Part shown: piece by piece, positions 46,601 through 58,600 of the stretch | Layout of the letters: each line of letters opens with the position of its first letter | Position numbering within the stretch: the stretch's first letter is position 1 | Origin: Enoplolaimus lenunculus | Taxonomy: Eukaryota > Nematoda > Enoplea > Enoplida > Thoracostomopsidae | Assembly (NCBI GenBank): GCA_030248215.1 | Contig: JASANG010002570.1 | Span: forward strand, 186,001-250,000 | Length of the DNA stretch: 64,000 nucleotides | Reading direction: 5' to 3' | Made by a program: the position numbers and the translations under genes | Notes under the pieces: generated by a model | Database searches by the model: none | What the model was told of the DNA's origin: nothing | The model's input: only the letters and a program-made list of their open reading frames with translations

Positions 46601-49600
46601 GACTATCAGAACTCAGAATTTTGAGTTGATTCAATTCATTCTGAGTTAATTAATCGACACATCCAGAGTCAACTTAACTCAGAGTAAGAATCAGCTCAAC
46701 TCAGAGTGAGTCAATGTTCACTGATATTAATTCAGAAATAACCAACTCGCTGGTTGAATCGATTAATCAACTCATTGGAATTTACAGTGTTTGCTCGCGA
46801 GTTTACGGGCCTTCGCCCTGCAATTTGAGGGGAGCCCCGTCCCTGCCCGCTCCAGCGCTGCCAAGCACCCCCAACTCCAAAATGGAGGAAAACGAAGCAA
46901 TGTGCGCCGGTACTTTTCCTTCCAAGCATTTTTCGTCCAGTTACACACTCTTGTTTTGAGTCAACACTGACGCTTGGCCACCCACTTATGCGTAATACCT
47001 TACATTCCCCCACTCCAAACATACTGGGAGACCCCCTACGACGTGGTCCAATTCAGAAATTAATTAAATTATCGTCGTAATCAAAACACAAAGGGGGTAA
47101 AGTTTAATTTTTCAAAAATGTTTTTTCTGTTTCAGGGACCTCAAGGAATAACTGGAGGCGTGGGAAATCCTGGTCCAAAAGGCCCAAATGTACGTAAACT
47201 GAAAGATGCTAAATTTGACGCGAAATTTGGTTTACTTGAGAATCGTACTGGCATATGACTGCGGAACATTTTGTTTAAATTTTCCATTTCATACTCTGTA
47301 AAAACACTCTACATAAAATCGTTAGTTATATTTTACTAACTTTTTTTAAGTATAAGTGAACTAAATATTGAGTAAATCATTGCTTAAATAATGTAAATCA
47401 CTGAAACTATATACTGCTATCATTTCCTGACTAAATAAGTAAATGTAAAGCTAGAATTTTGTGTTTCCTTAGCGAATATTCAGTGTATTTTTTCTTCTGC
47501 CTAAAATCTTGTGTATAATAATTTCAGGGACCTCATGGCTTCAAAGGCGAAACAGGACAAACAGGTTTACGAGGACCAAAGGTAGCAGAAATGTAGTACA
47601 ACATTATTTTTGATTCGTTTAGTGCTGTTAGTTTTGTTAACTTGAGTATTAGTTTTTGTACTAATAAATCTCGGCAAAGTATAGTCAGCTACTATACTCA
47701 TACATTACTGTTTATTGTTCTAATCCTGTCTACGCCTAGGTGATCCACCCGCATGGTGGGGACTCAGCTTAGTTTACCTTGCGACGCTTTCGCATCTTAA
47801 GTGTTTTTCTTCTCATTTCTCTCAATCTAACGCGCGTTATCTCGTTCTCCGTCTTTCTGTCTTAGGCCTAAGATCTCGCTTCCCTGTTTTGGTCTTAGTA
47901 TTCCGTTCTGTTTTGCGTATGCTTTCCATGGGTTAACCCGCATTTTTCGTATCTCTCCTGCTCGAGTGCTTCTAGTCACCCGCGGGTTTGCGAATTGTTA
48001 AGCAGTTTTACCTGGACTCGCAGATTTCGTGCGCGTCAGTATTGAACGGAGTGAGCATTGAATTAGTACACACACGTTTTAGCCTACTAGTATAGAGTGA
48101 ATTCATTAGCCGGCCTAAGGTTTTGTAATACGCGTATGGAAACGGATTTAGAGTTTAGAGTTTTATCATAATTTGGTGCGAGATTCAGGATAAAGGAAGA
48201 TTTATAGTTTCTGAGTAGCCAAATTCGATCCTGCAGTTTTATCTCAACAGTGCTCGCAGATCATTATCCTGCTCGCACAGTTTTGCTATATGTATTTTGG
48301 CGTTGCCTATGTAGGCGATACGAGTTATTCTAGTCAGATCCGATGCAGCGTTTCGCGGAGCAACGCTGTCAGGCCGGGTGTGTGACTTTGGGAATTGGTA
48401 GCTTGTCGGGGCGCTTAGGCTTAAGGCGTTTACCTGGGATCCCCGACCTAAGTTAATTGTATTGGGGCTGGGCGAAGTTGCTCGTTCCCGAGCCCATGTG
48501 TGGCTTGGCAAGCGTTGAGCTAAGGGGTGCTGCGTATTTGTCGGATCCTCGTAACTCTCTGTGTGTCGCGACCACCTGGTAGACCTACCCCAGTCACGGG
48601 CTTAGCAGGATTCGCCGTGTTCGATCTAATTTATCTCGCATAAGCAGAAAGTTGCCGAGGGTAGGCGGCGTCCCTAACTTTCTGACTTATAGACTCTCTC
48701 TCTGAAATTGGCTCTACGGGACTACAGAAACTGAGTCCAATTTGACTCCGCCAGAGTCAAACTCGACACACTTAGTCGCACGTTTGACTCTGGCGGAGTC
48801 GAATTTGACTCTGTTTGTGTAGTGACATAGAGCTTATTTCGGATGCAGTTAATTTGACTCACCATTTTTGCAGTGTATGCATAGCATTAGGCTCATTAAA
48901 TGTCAACACCTTTTCCGTTGCGTTTAGCTAAGCCTACGCTTTTGACCTTAAATGTGAAGAATGTGTTCAAAACACCGGAGATTCTTAGATTTGGGCTCGC
49001 ATTGTTTCATTTCTAAATTAGTATTTCTGACTGCCTAAAACTTTTGATAACCATTTTAGTTTCAGATAATTTGTTCTAAAAATTGGTGTCTGTCTTACCG
49101 TCATAAGGTTACGCTTATAAGCAATATGATATTTTTTGAAAAATATATATTCGTGGAAAAATATGTTTTATTTAAGCGATTTTAGGGAATTCTTGGACCA
49201 TCAGGGCCTATCGGACAACAGGGTCCAGCGGGAATTAAGGTATGAATATGTCGTGTCCTATGGACCCTTTTCATTTATCAACTGAGATTCGCCATAAACC
49301 ATGATTGATTGAACCAGAGCTCAAGTCACGGGCGTTCCCACGGGGGGGGGGGCATTGGGTGCCCTACACCCCCCAAATTTGGCTAGTGCCCCCACACCCA
49401 AATTGACCCGGTTTAAAAGTAAACAATCTTGGGTTGCAACTGTAGGGGCGCCCCAAAATTATTCGGTGTCCCCTCGAAACGTAATTTTCTGCGAACGCCA
49501 TTGGCTCAAGTGTTCATTTCGACACGAATTGCGACCAAAAACACATATTCTATTAGCAAATTAGAATCGACTTGCTTTGTAGTATATTTCAGTTATAAGT

Positions 49601-52600
49601 TAAACAACAATTTAGGTTTAAGACACCTTTGTGGCTAATGTTAGCGTATCATTGTTCGACATTCGACTTGTGTATAGCACCTATCGACAGTTGGCTGTCC
49701 ATCTTGTAGCTTTCGAACTGGTCACAGTGCAAAAGTTAAAATTTCAGCACATTTTTCGACTCTGAATAAATTCTATTTCTGTGTCAATTTTGAGATGTGA
49801 AATTGGAACAATTCATCAATTTCGGTGTCAATTTTGAAATAAAAAAATTGGCATGAGTTTGTCTCAGTTTGAAAGCCTATCGCTAACCGGTAATTCAGTG
49901 ATATACGCGCATTTGAAAATAAGGACACTAAACTTATTACAATTTTAACCATTATTTCAAGGGAGATCGCGGACGTGCAGGAGTGCCAGGAATCCCAGGT
50001 CCAAAGGTTGGTTTTCAAGCGTTAGTCGTTTACCTTTGTTTCATTTGACCTTTTCCAAATTTAGGTTCACAATTTTTTTGGTGTAAATTTAGTTTAATAT
50101 TTTAGTAATTTTTAAACCAGTGGAACAATAACTGGTTGACAAAGTACACCAAAGTCGTCTAAAAAATTCTGAGTCTAAAATTGCCTAAAAACAGTTGCAT
50201 TTATCATAAGTTGGGACGAACTCGGTTGTACGAGATGGGCGGAGTAAGAATATTTGGCCAATGTAAATAACAGGGGAGGAACAGTATTTTAAGCATATTC
50301 CTAAGCCTAAGCCTAAGCCTAAGCCTAAGCGTAAGAATGAGCATATTTCTAAGCCTTAGCCTAAGCCTAAGCCTAAGCGTAAGAATGAGCGTATTCGTAA
50401 GCCTAAGTCTAAACCTAAGCCAAGCCAAAAAAATTAGTCTCAGCTTAAACTTACACTTTTCTAGTCTCACAGAAAAACGTTCCGCCCCTGATTTTTACAT
50501 GAGCCGAATATTTCTACAAATGGGTAAGGATAATAAAGTTTACTACCAAAATTTTAAACCTCATTTTTAAATTGTTTAAAACGGAACGCAACCGACATAC
50601 TAAAAATGAATTTCGCACAGTTTCCTTGTGTTACTGCAATAATGTATTACTCATAAACCATGGTGCAACCGGAGGTCTGCGTCCGGTTCCGGCAGAAAAT
50701 CGACGTCCGGATCTGGTTATGGTAGAATTCAATGCGCAAGGTTCTGGCGATTTCCGTTGTGAAATTTCTAGTAATTTTTACAAAAATTACAAAGTTCGGT
50801 GCGTAGTATTAAATACTATTTTAACGGCTGTATTTTGGCTTCATCACCGACTTTAGCGAGGTTTGTCGACCGCCTGCTTGACGTCCTGTATTTTTTGACT
50901 TCCGGTCCCACGCGTCCAGAAACAGACTACATTGAACAAATTGAAACATTTCTTTCAGGGTCCTACAGGACAAGATGGCCTTCCTGGACATAAAGGAGAT
51001 ACGGTATTTTTGGTTTGATTGTACTTTTTGTGAATGTTTCGATCAAAGTCCTCATACTTTCGTATATGTGAGATAAGATCCGGATGTAATGGTATCTTGA
51101 TTTTAGTTTTTCCGGCCCATGAAAAGATCCGGGGCGGAACGTTCTTCTGTGGGATTGCAATGGACTGAGGTTAGGCTTTAGACCACGTTTTGTTTAGGTT
51201 TAGGTTTAGGTTTAGGGTTTGGTATCAGCCCTTTCTTAAGCTTAAGATTAGGAATATGCTAATACTACTGTTACGGCCTTGTTCTATACATCGGCCGTTT
51301 TTAAATTATAATTGAAAACACATCAAAGAGTCTTCTTCACACGTTTTTCTGTACATCAAAGAGTCTTCTTCACACGTTTTTCTGTACATCAAAGATTCTT
51401 CTTCACACGTTTTTCTTTACATCAAAGATTCTTCTTCACACGTTTTTCTTTACATCAAAGATTCTTCTTCCCACGTTTTTCTTTTCATCAAAGATTCTTC
51501 TTCCCACGTTTTTCTTTACATCAAAAATTATTCTTCCCACGTTTTGCTTTACATCAAAGATTCTTCTTCCCACGTTTTTCTTTACATCAAAGATTCTTCT
51601 TCCCACGTTTTGCTTTACATCAAAGATTCGTCTTCCCATGTTTTTCTTTTCATCAAAGATTCTTCTTCCCATGTTTTTCTTTTCATCAAAGATTCTTCCT
51701 CCCACGTTTTTTTCACAAAGATTCTTCTTCCCACGTTTTGCTTTACATCAAAGATTCCTCTTCCCACGTTTTTGTTTACATCAGATTCTTCTTCCCACAT
51801 TTTTCTTCACATCAAAGTTTCTTCTTCCCACGTTTTTCTTTACATCAAAGATTCTTCTTCCCACGTTTTGCCTTACATCAAAGATTCTTCTTTCCAGGTT
51901 TTTCTTTGGCAAACTGCTTTTACAGCGACATTCAATTGGTTTATGCAAATCAGTCATTTCACTGCGTATTTACTTATACTTGCAGAGATAATCATCGACA
52001 AACGATCCTCGACAATGTACAATTTCGCAGGGTGGGGCACTGTCGGTGAACGTGGACTGGTTCCCATAAGAGTAGGGGGTCGGGCAAATAGCAGCGGCGC
52101 TGGGTTCTTTAATCTTTGATTTGGTAGAGAAATACCAATTAGCATACCTTACATTTAAACCAAAGACAATTTTTGTTCTTTCTAATTATAATTTAGAAGG
52201 CATTTTAAGAGGGACTTAACTAAATTGCGGTATTCGTTTTTAGGGCCACCGAGGACCACCAGGCGTACCTGGCGAACCTGGGGCTTTTGGAAAACCGGTA
52301 AGCTGGACGTGTATTTTGGGTACGAGTGGTTGTTGTGGTTGTGCTAATAGCATTTGTGTTTTGGAACCAGGCACGTAGCCGGCTCACTTTGCAATGGAGT
52401 CTGAAAATTTTTTAGGACGGGCATACAGTTGTTTTCGATGACATACGAGCAAGGTTGAAAATTTTCTGTGGCAATGCAAAATACTTCCAGGGGATGCTGA
52501 TACCGCTGACGTCCTTTGACTACGGGCCCGTTTGGATGTTACTGAAGCTTTACAGTATTCCTTTTCACAATTTGAATTTGAAGACCATCTATTTTAGGGA

Positions 52601-55600
52601 CACGATGGCGAACGTGGCCCCGCTGGATTGCCTGGACCTCGTGGTCCAAAGGTAACACAACTTTCGTGGGATTTTACATATGGGCAATTAGTTGAAATCT
52701 TTGTACGCGAAACGATACAAAGTGCTTACTACAGTGTTTATGCCAATAGTCACGCGGTTGAACAATACAGAACACACCTACAAACCTAATTCCAGGGTTC
52801 GAATTCTGGCTTGAAATTAGGGCCAATAATCCTAATTGTAATAGCACCTATCATCAGTTAGCGATATGTTTTCAAACCGACGAACGTTATCAATTGCAGA
52901 TCTCAAAATTGATGCAGAAGTAGGGCAAATCAAACGCAAACAATGAGCTGAAATCCGAACTTCAGCATGTGCTGGTTCCAACGTTACAAGACCAATCACC
53001 AACTGGTGATCCGTACTACACACATTTGAGAATAATGGCTTAGGGCACAAAATTGATATGTGTATATTAGTGTTTTTGTATTTAGCTTGATTTATGGAAA
53101 TACCTGTCGTTTCATGTACCTGTAACTTTTTTGCAATTGATTTTATAGGGACCACCTGGACAGGAAGGCGACCGTGGTTTGGACGGCAAGAAAGGATCTA
53201 AAGGCGTTGTAAGTGTACTTGGTATATAAAACGGATCTACGATAATTCGTCGTTCGACAACGGACGCTCAAAAGTGTCCGAACGCCTATGAGTAAATCTA
53301 AGCATTATACTAAGCATAAGCCTAAGCGCAATGATGGGCGACGATTTGTCGAGTCGATAAAATTTCACATTACAAGTTGTCGGGCAACGAATTGTCGTGA
53401 TATGTTATAAAATATAATTATTCACATGGAGCGGTAGTTGCGAACGCTAAATCAGCTTAAGCCTGCCATTAATTTATTCGCGTAACTTTTTATAAATTAG
53501 CGGGGTTATTTGATTTTACAAATCTATTCTTCGGATCGTCTTTGAGAGCCAATGGCTGTTAGACAAGTATATTTTTTGTGAGAGACACTCTTTGGCTCAT
53601 ACGGTTCCGCGGCGTATTCCTATACGAATCTTGTGCAGCGGAGCGGTGCTCGGAACGTCGTGGGTTCGATCTCCACCACTTTTCAACCTTCACGTTTCAG
53701 CTTAGGCTTAGGAATGTTATTAATCTACTGTTACGGTCGTAAAAGTAGCATTGACAGAAAAGGCCATAAATTTAACTTGCGCTTCCGATATCGCACAGGA
53801 CCTGAATAGTCCAAATCCAGTTAGTATTGTCGCTAAATTTAGATAAGTTGCATACTAATAAGAGGGGGTAATAAGGGGGGCCCCCATTTTGAGTTTTAAT
53901 CAATAGGAGTTCGTATTCCTAATAAGAGTCCGTAAGCGGATACACTTCCTAAACCCTAATTAGAGTCCATAAATGTCAATTATCCCTAATTGTAGTGCAT
54001 AAATGACTCCAGGCCCAATTAAAGTTGAGTTTTAAACTTTAAACCATACTTAAGTTTTGAAAGTACATTCTTGTATAACCTTGCATTATCGCTCAAGCTT
54101 TTGATACAAGACAGGTAAACGTTTAATTTAACAGATAATAGCAGTACCGGATATATATCAGTAACGATGGGTGGTGGAGCGTGGGTTTAAATAAATAACA
54201 GCCCGTAACCGAATAACAGCGGGGTACCCTGTGCAGAGGCCAAATAAATATCAGTCCGCCCTCTTATTCGGTTCGCTACAGTACTCTTCTCAAAGCGTCC
54301 ATATTTGCTTAACTGGTAATTTTAGCCAGGAGCTAAAGGTGCCCAGGGCATGCCGGGCAAAAAGGCGCCGCACGGCGAAGACGGACGCCCCGGAACACCA
54401 GGGCTCGCCGGGGTTAAAGGCGCTCCCGGCCCTCGGGGCAGTCCAGGAGTGAAAGGGACACCAGGCCGAAACGGCTACGATGGATATCCTGGATTTGCTG
54501 GATACAGGGTAAGTGGTATGCGCGAATTCAGGATTATTTTCGAAACAATGGGAGGGTAAGGCTCAGTTAAAAAATGCGCAAAAGATGCAATTGTAATTTT
54601 AAAGGAAATTTTTTGCGTGTCTTACAACAAATATTTTTCACTTTTGCTTTATGTTACTTTAAGCGGTGTCCAGGTTTCTGGTGTGTCCATAAAAGAGTAG
54701 CTTTAGATTCTAGATTACATTTCTATACTTGTCGTGCGGTATCGGACGGCGTCGCACGTCAAAATGTTTTTGACGATGACAAATAAGGCCGGAGGGTGGC
54801 AGCCGGTGATGAACGGCGCCGGACGGTAATAGATAGTGACCAGCCGGCGCCGGACGGTAACTGACGGTAACGGACAGCACCGACAAGTGTAGCGCCTCCT
54901 TTGATCTCATGAACCGTTCAAATATTCGCCGGCAAAATTTCGTTGCTCCAACTTGTGCTTAACCTATCCAGTGTTTTTCATTATGTGCCCACTTCATAGC
55001 GTTTGCCCAAAAAAGGCCGAATTTTTGCAAAATTTATCGCATATTTGAGCTTCTCATGGCCTTCCGCAATCATTCCTTACTTTGAATTATTGTGATAATT
55101 TGGTTCAAATAATGATAATTTTATGGGTATTTGACTGCAAATTTTTCAGTTATAATATCTGTTTTAGCACCCTGACTTGTCTCTGGGAAGGTGTCAGATA
55201 AGTTATTTATCCATACTCCGAACTGATAATTGAATAGCAAATCATTTACCTTTAGTTTCCACCAATGGTGGATTCATGGGGGGCCACTCCGGCCGTGCCC
55301 CCACCCCCAACAGCATCTCAACATAAATTATACAGAGTGTCAATTGCTGTTCGACGCTGTTCCGAAAATAGCAGGCAGTTCTAACTTATATTTTGCTTTT
55401 TCAAAACTGAATTGGCTTCCGGATCCGAGCGTTTAAATTTGTGCCTGTTTGAAACCAAATCTGAACTTATGTTGCCACACTGTTGTTTAGATCTAAATTG
55501 CGTTGATGCGTTAGTTTTATTTGTGATTCATCTCAATTGAACGAACGTAAAGAAGTCAATTTTATGGCAATAGTTCGTGGTTTGTGTGTCGGTCAAAAAT

Positions 55601-58600
55601 ACGTTTATTTCCTGTGAAATTTTGGACCTCCCATTGTGAGATCCTGGATCCGCCACTGGTTTCCACTGTCATTGCTGGCCGCGCCGTTCGCAAGTTGAAC
55701 GAAAATTTTAGACTTTAATGTCATTTAAATTATTTGAATTTTGTGCCGGTACCAGGGTGTAACCCAAAGCTAAAAATATCAGAGCCGGAGGCAGACCCCC
55801 CGGCTGTGTCTTTACAGGAATGATTGATTATACAAATCGTTTCACAACTTATAACCGTTAGCCATGTTGTCAAGTTGTCAACTATGTATACACTGCAAAA
55901 AATGGTGAGTCAAATTAACTCGTTCTGAAATAGAGTCTTCATTACTACACCAACTGATAAAAATTCAACTCCGCCAGAGTCAACTTCGACTCACCGAGCG
56001 ACACAGTCGAATTGACTCAGGCAGAGTCGAATTTGGACTCAGCATTGTGTAGTCCGGAAAAGCCTATTTCGGAGAGAGTCAATTTGATTCACCATTTTTT
56101 GCAGTGTAGCATCTATCATTTAGTTATCAGTAAATTTCCAACCCAGAAAGACATCAAATGCTGTGGATTTGAAAATTGGCATACTACAAGGCATTTGTAT
56201 ACAATGCGCTAAATTTCAACGCTCACAATTTCTTGGTTCAAATGTTACAGAAAGAATCTATCACCAGCTGGTGATTGGTGCTAAACACATTTTAGAATGC
56301 GAGTAAAGCCCATGTATAGAAAAGGGCCGGAACAGTAGTATAAGCATATTCCTATGCCTAAGCCTAAGCGTAAGCCGAAGCGTAAGGATGAGCCTATTCC
56401 TAAGCCTAAAGCCTTAGACTAATCCTATTCCTAAGCCTAAAGCCTAAGCCTCAGCCTAAGCCAATTCCTAAGCCTCTAAGCGTAAGCGTAAGAATGAGCC
56501 TATTCCTAAGCCTAAGCCTAAGCCTAAGCCTAAACGTAAGCGTAAGAATAAGCCTATTCCTAAGCCTAAGCCTAAGCGTAAGCGTAAGCGTAAGAATGAG
56601 CCTATTCCTAAGCCTAAGCCTAAGCCTAAGCCTAAGCGTAAGCGTAAGAATGAGCCTATTCCTAAGCCTAAGCCTAAGCGTAAGCGTAAGCGTAAGAATG
56701 AGCCTATTCCTAAGCCTAAGCCTAAGCCTAAGCCTAAGCGTAAGCGTAAGAATGAGCCTATTCCTAAGCCTAAGCCTAAGCTTAAACAAAAAGTTAGTCT
56801 AAAGCTGAAACTGACTCTTTTACATCCCCGCCGGAAAATGATCCGGCCCTGTTCTGTACATGGGCCATACGAGTACATTGCTTAAAGCTTATGTGTGAGA
56901 GTTTGAAATGTAAATATTAACTGATCAGAAACAGCCGGATTCAACTGAACGTTAGAGATTAACGAAAATTGCATCGTTCAGTGCGTTCGGGTTCACCTTT
57001 GTGCCAGCTTTAACTTTAGGTACAATTTTGAGTCATTCTAATAATTTCTTAATAAAATAAGCGTTAAACAAAACTTTTTTTTTGAAATATTAAAAATATT
57101 TGCTAAAATCCGCTATTTTAGCTACATAATTTCGCTTCATCTCAGGTTGTGGCAAATTTTATTCAGCTTGAAGTCGGGTATTTTTCACATCCGGTTCCAC
57201 GCTGAAAACTGATACTACAGTTGAATCGTTTGATTGTTTTACAGGGCGAGCCGGGCGATCCTGGAGCACATGGACTTCTTGGAGTTCGAGTGAGTCGTAG
57301 TTTTGAATTTTTTAACAGAGCCTTAAACTCACAACTCGAAAATGTGGAGTCAGTTTAGGCCGACGGGACTTCTGGCCTCTTTCACAAGCAGCTGAAAACG
57401 CAGGCACACAGCGGATGGCTCGAACTAGCGACCTACGAATTTCTAAGCCAACGCACTAGTACCACTGCGCCACACACCCACACTTCTCGAACTCGTTATA
57501 TCGCTGACTAAATGTCGACACGTGTGCTGCCTGCATGCAAACAATTGGATCCGTAGCCAGAGAATGATCAGTGGAGCTCAGCCATCCCTGGAAGAATTTT
57601 GTTCCCCCTAGAAAATTTTCAACCTTGCTTGCAAGTCATCGAATACCCTTGTATGCCCGTATAAAAAGTACAGGTAACAAAATTACCTCTGAACAACATT
57701 GGAAGTAACTGAAATACTAGTCAATGTGGTTTCAATATTTGCAATCGACCCCCAACATATTTCTTGCAAAAATGTCGGATCGCAACTTAACATCTTTAAG
57801 AACAATGCATGAACAAACCCTATACATTCTTCTTGATACTATACATATTAACAAAATTCTACTATTTAGCTTGCATCTGCAACCAAGAAATTTTGATAAA
57901 TGGTTTAGATACAAAGGTGCATACCCATTATAAAATGCGATTTTAACGGGGTCAAATAGTTTTTCGTCTGTGGATGCAAATACCGGAAGCGCGGTTCCGG
58001 GACCAACAGGATACGGTCCGGTAATTAATACCAGACGCGATAATGCTCTCTGCTAGTAACTCATGGTGCTACTGCTAAGTGTTAATATATATGTATACAG
58101 TGATTTACAAGACACTATTTAGAGCGTAGCAAAATACCGTGGCCAATGTTACTTTTAGGGGCGTAACAGCAGATTAAGCGTATTCCTAAGCCTAAGCCTA
58201 AGCGGTGCAAAAGTGTGTTCCTAAGCCTAAGCCTAAGCCTAAGCCTCAGCGTTGCAAAAGTGTGTTCCCAAGCCTAAGCCTAAGCCTAAACCTAAACCTA
58301 AACCTAAACCTAAACCTAAACCTAAACCTAAGCCTAAGCCTAAGCCTAAGCAAAAAATGTAATCTAGAATCTAAACCTACACTTTTATAGACCCACCAGA
58401 AACCTAGACGCACCTAAAAGTAACATGAGCCCATACGTGGCGTAGTAATTTGCCCTACGGCAACACTGCGGTCTAACAGTGTATGTTAAAATTCCAGGGG
58501 GACCGTGGAGAGCCAGGAGTATCAGGCCAACCAGGTCAACCTGGATCAAGTGGAAAACAGGTAAAAATATCCAATTTAAATGAAAATGTTTGGTTGAAAT

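Noticed and set aside
51312-52049. 245-codon open frame rich in [11 protein letters not shown]
   Set aside because: By-product of the 30-bp minisatellite; also open on the other strand and lying within a collagen intron.
56451-56878. Open frames of LRLRLRNRL and SLSLSLS repeats on both strands
   Set aside because: Hexamer CCTAAG arrays read as dipeptide repeats in every frame; the same artefact appears at 3152, 39009, 41235, 50204 and 62683.
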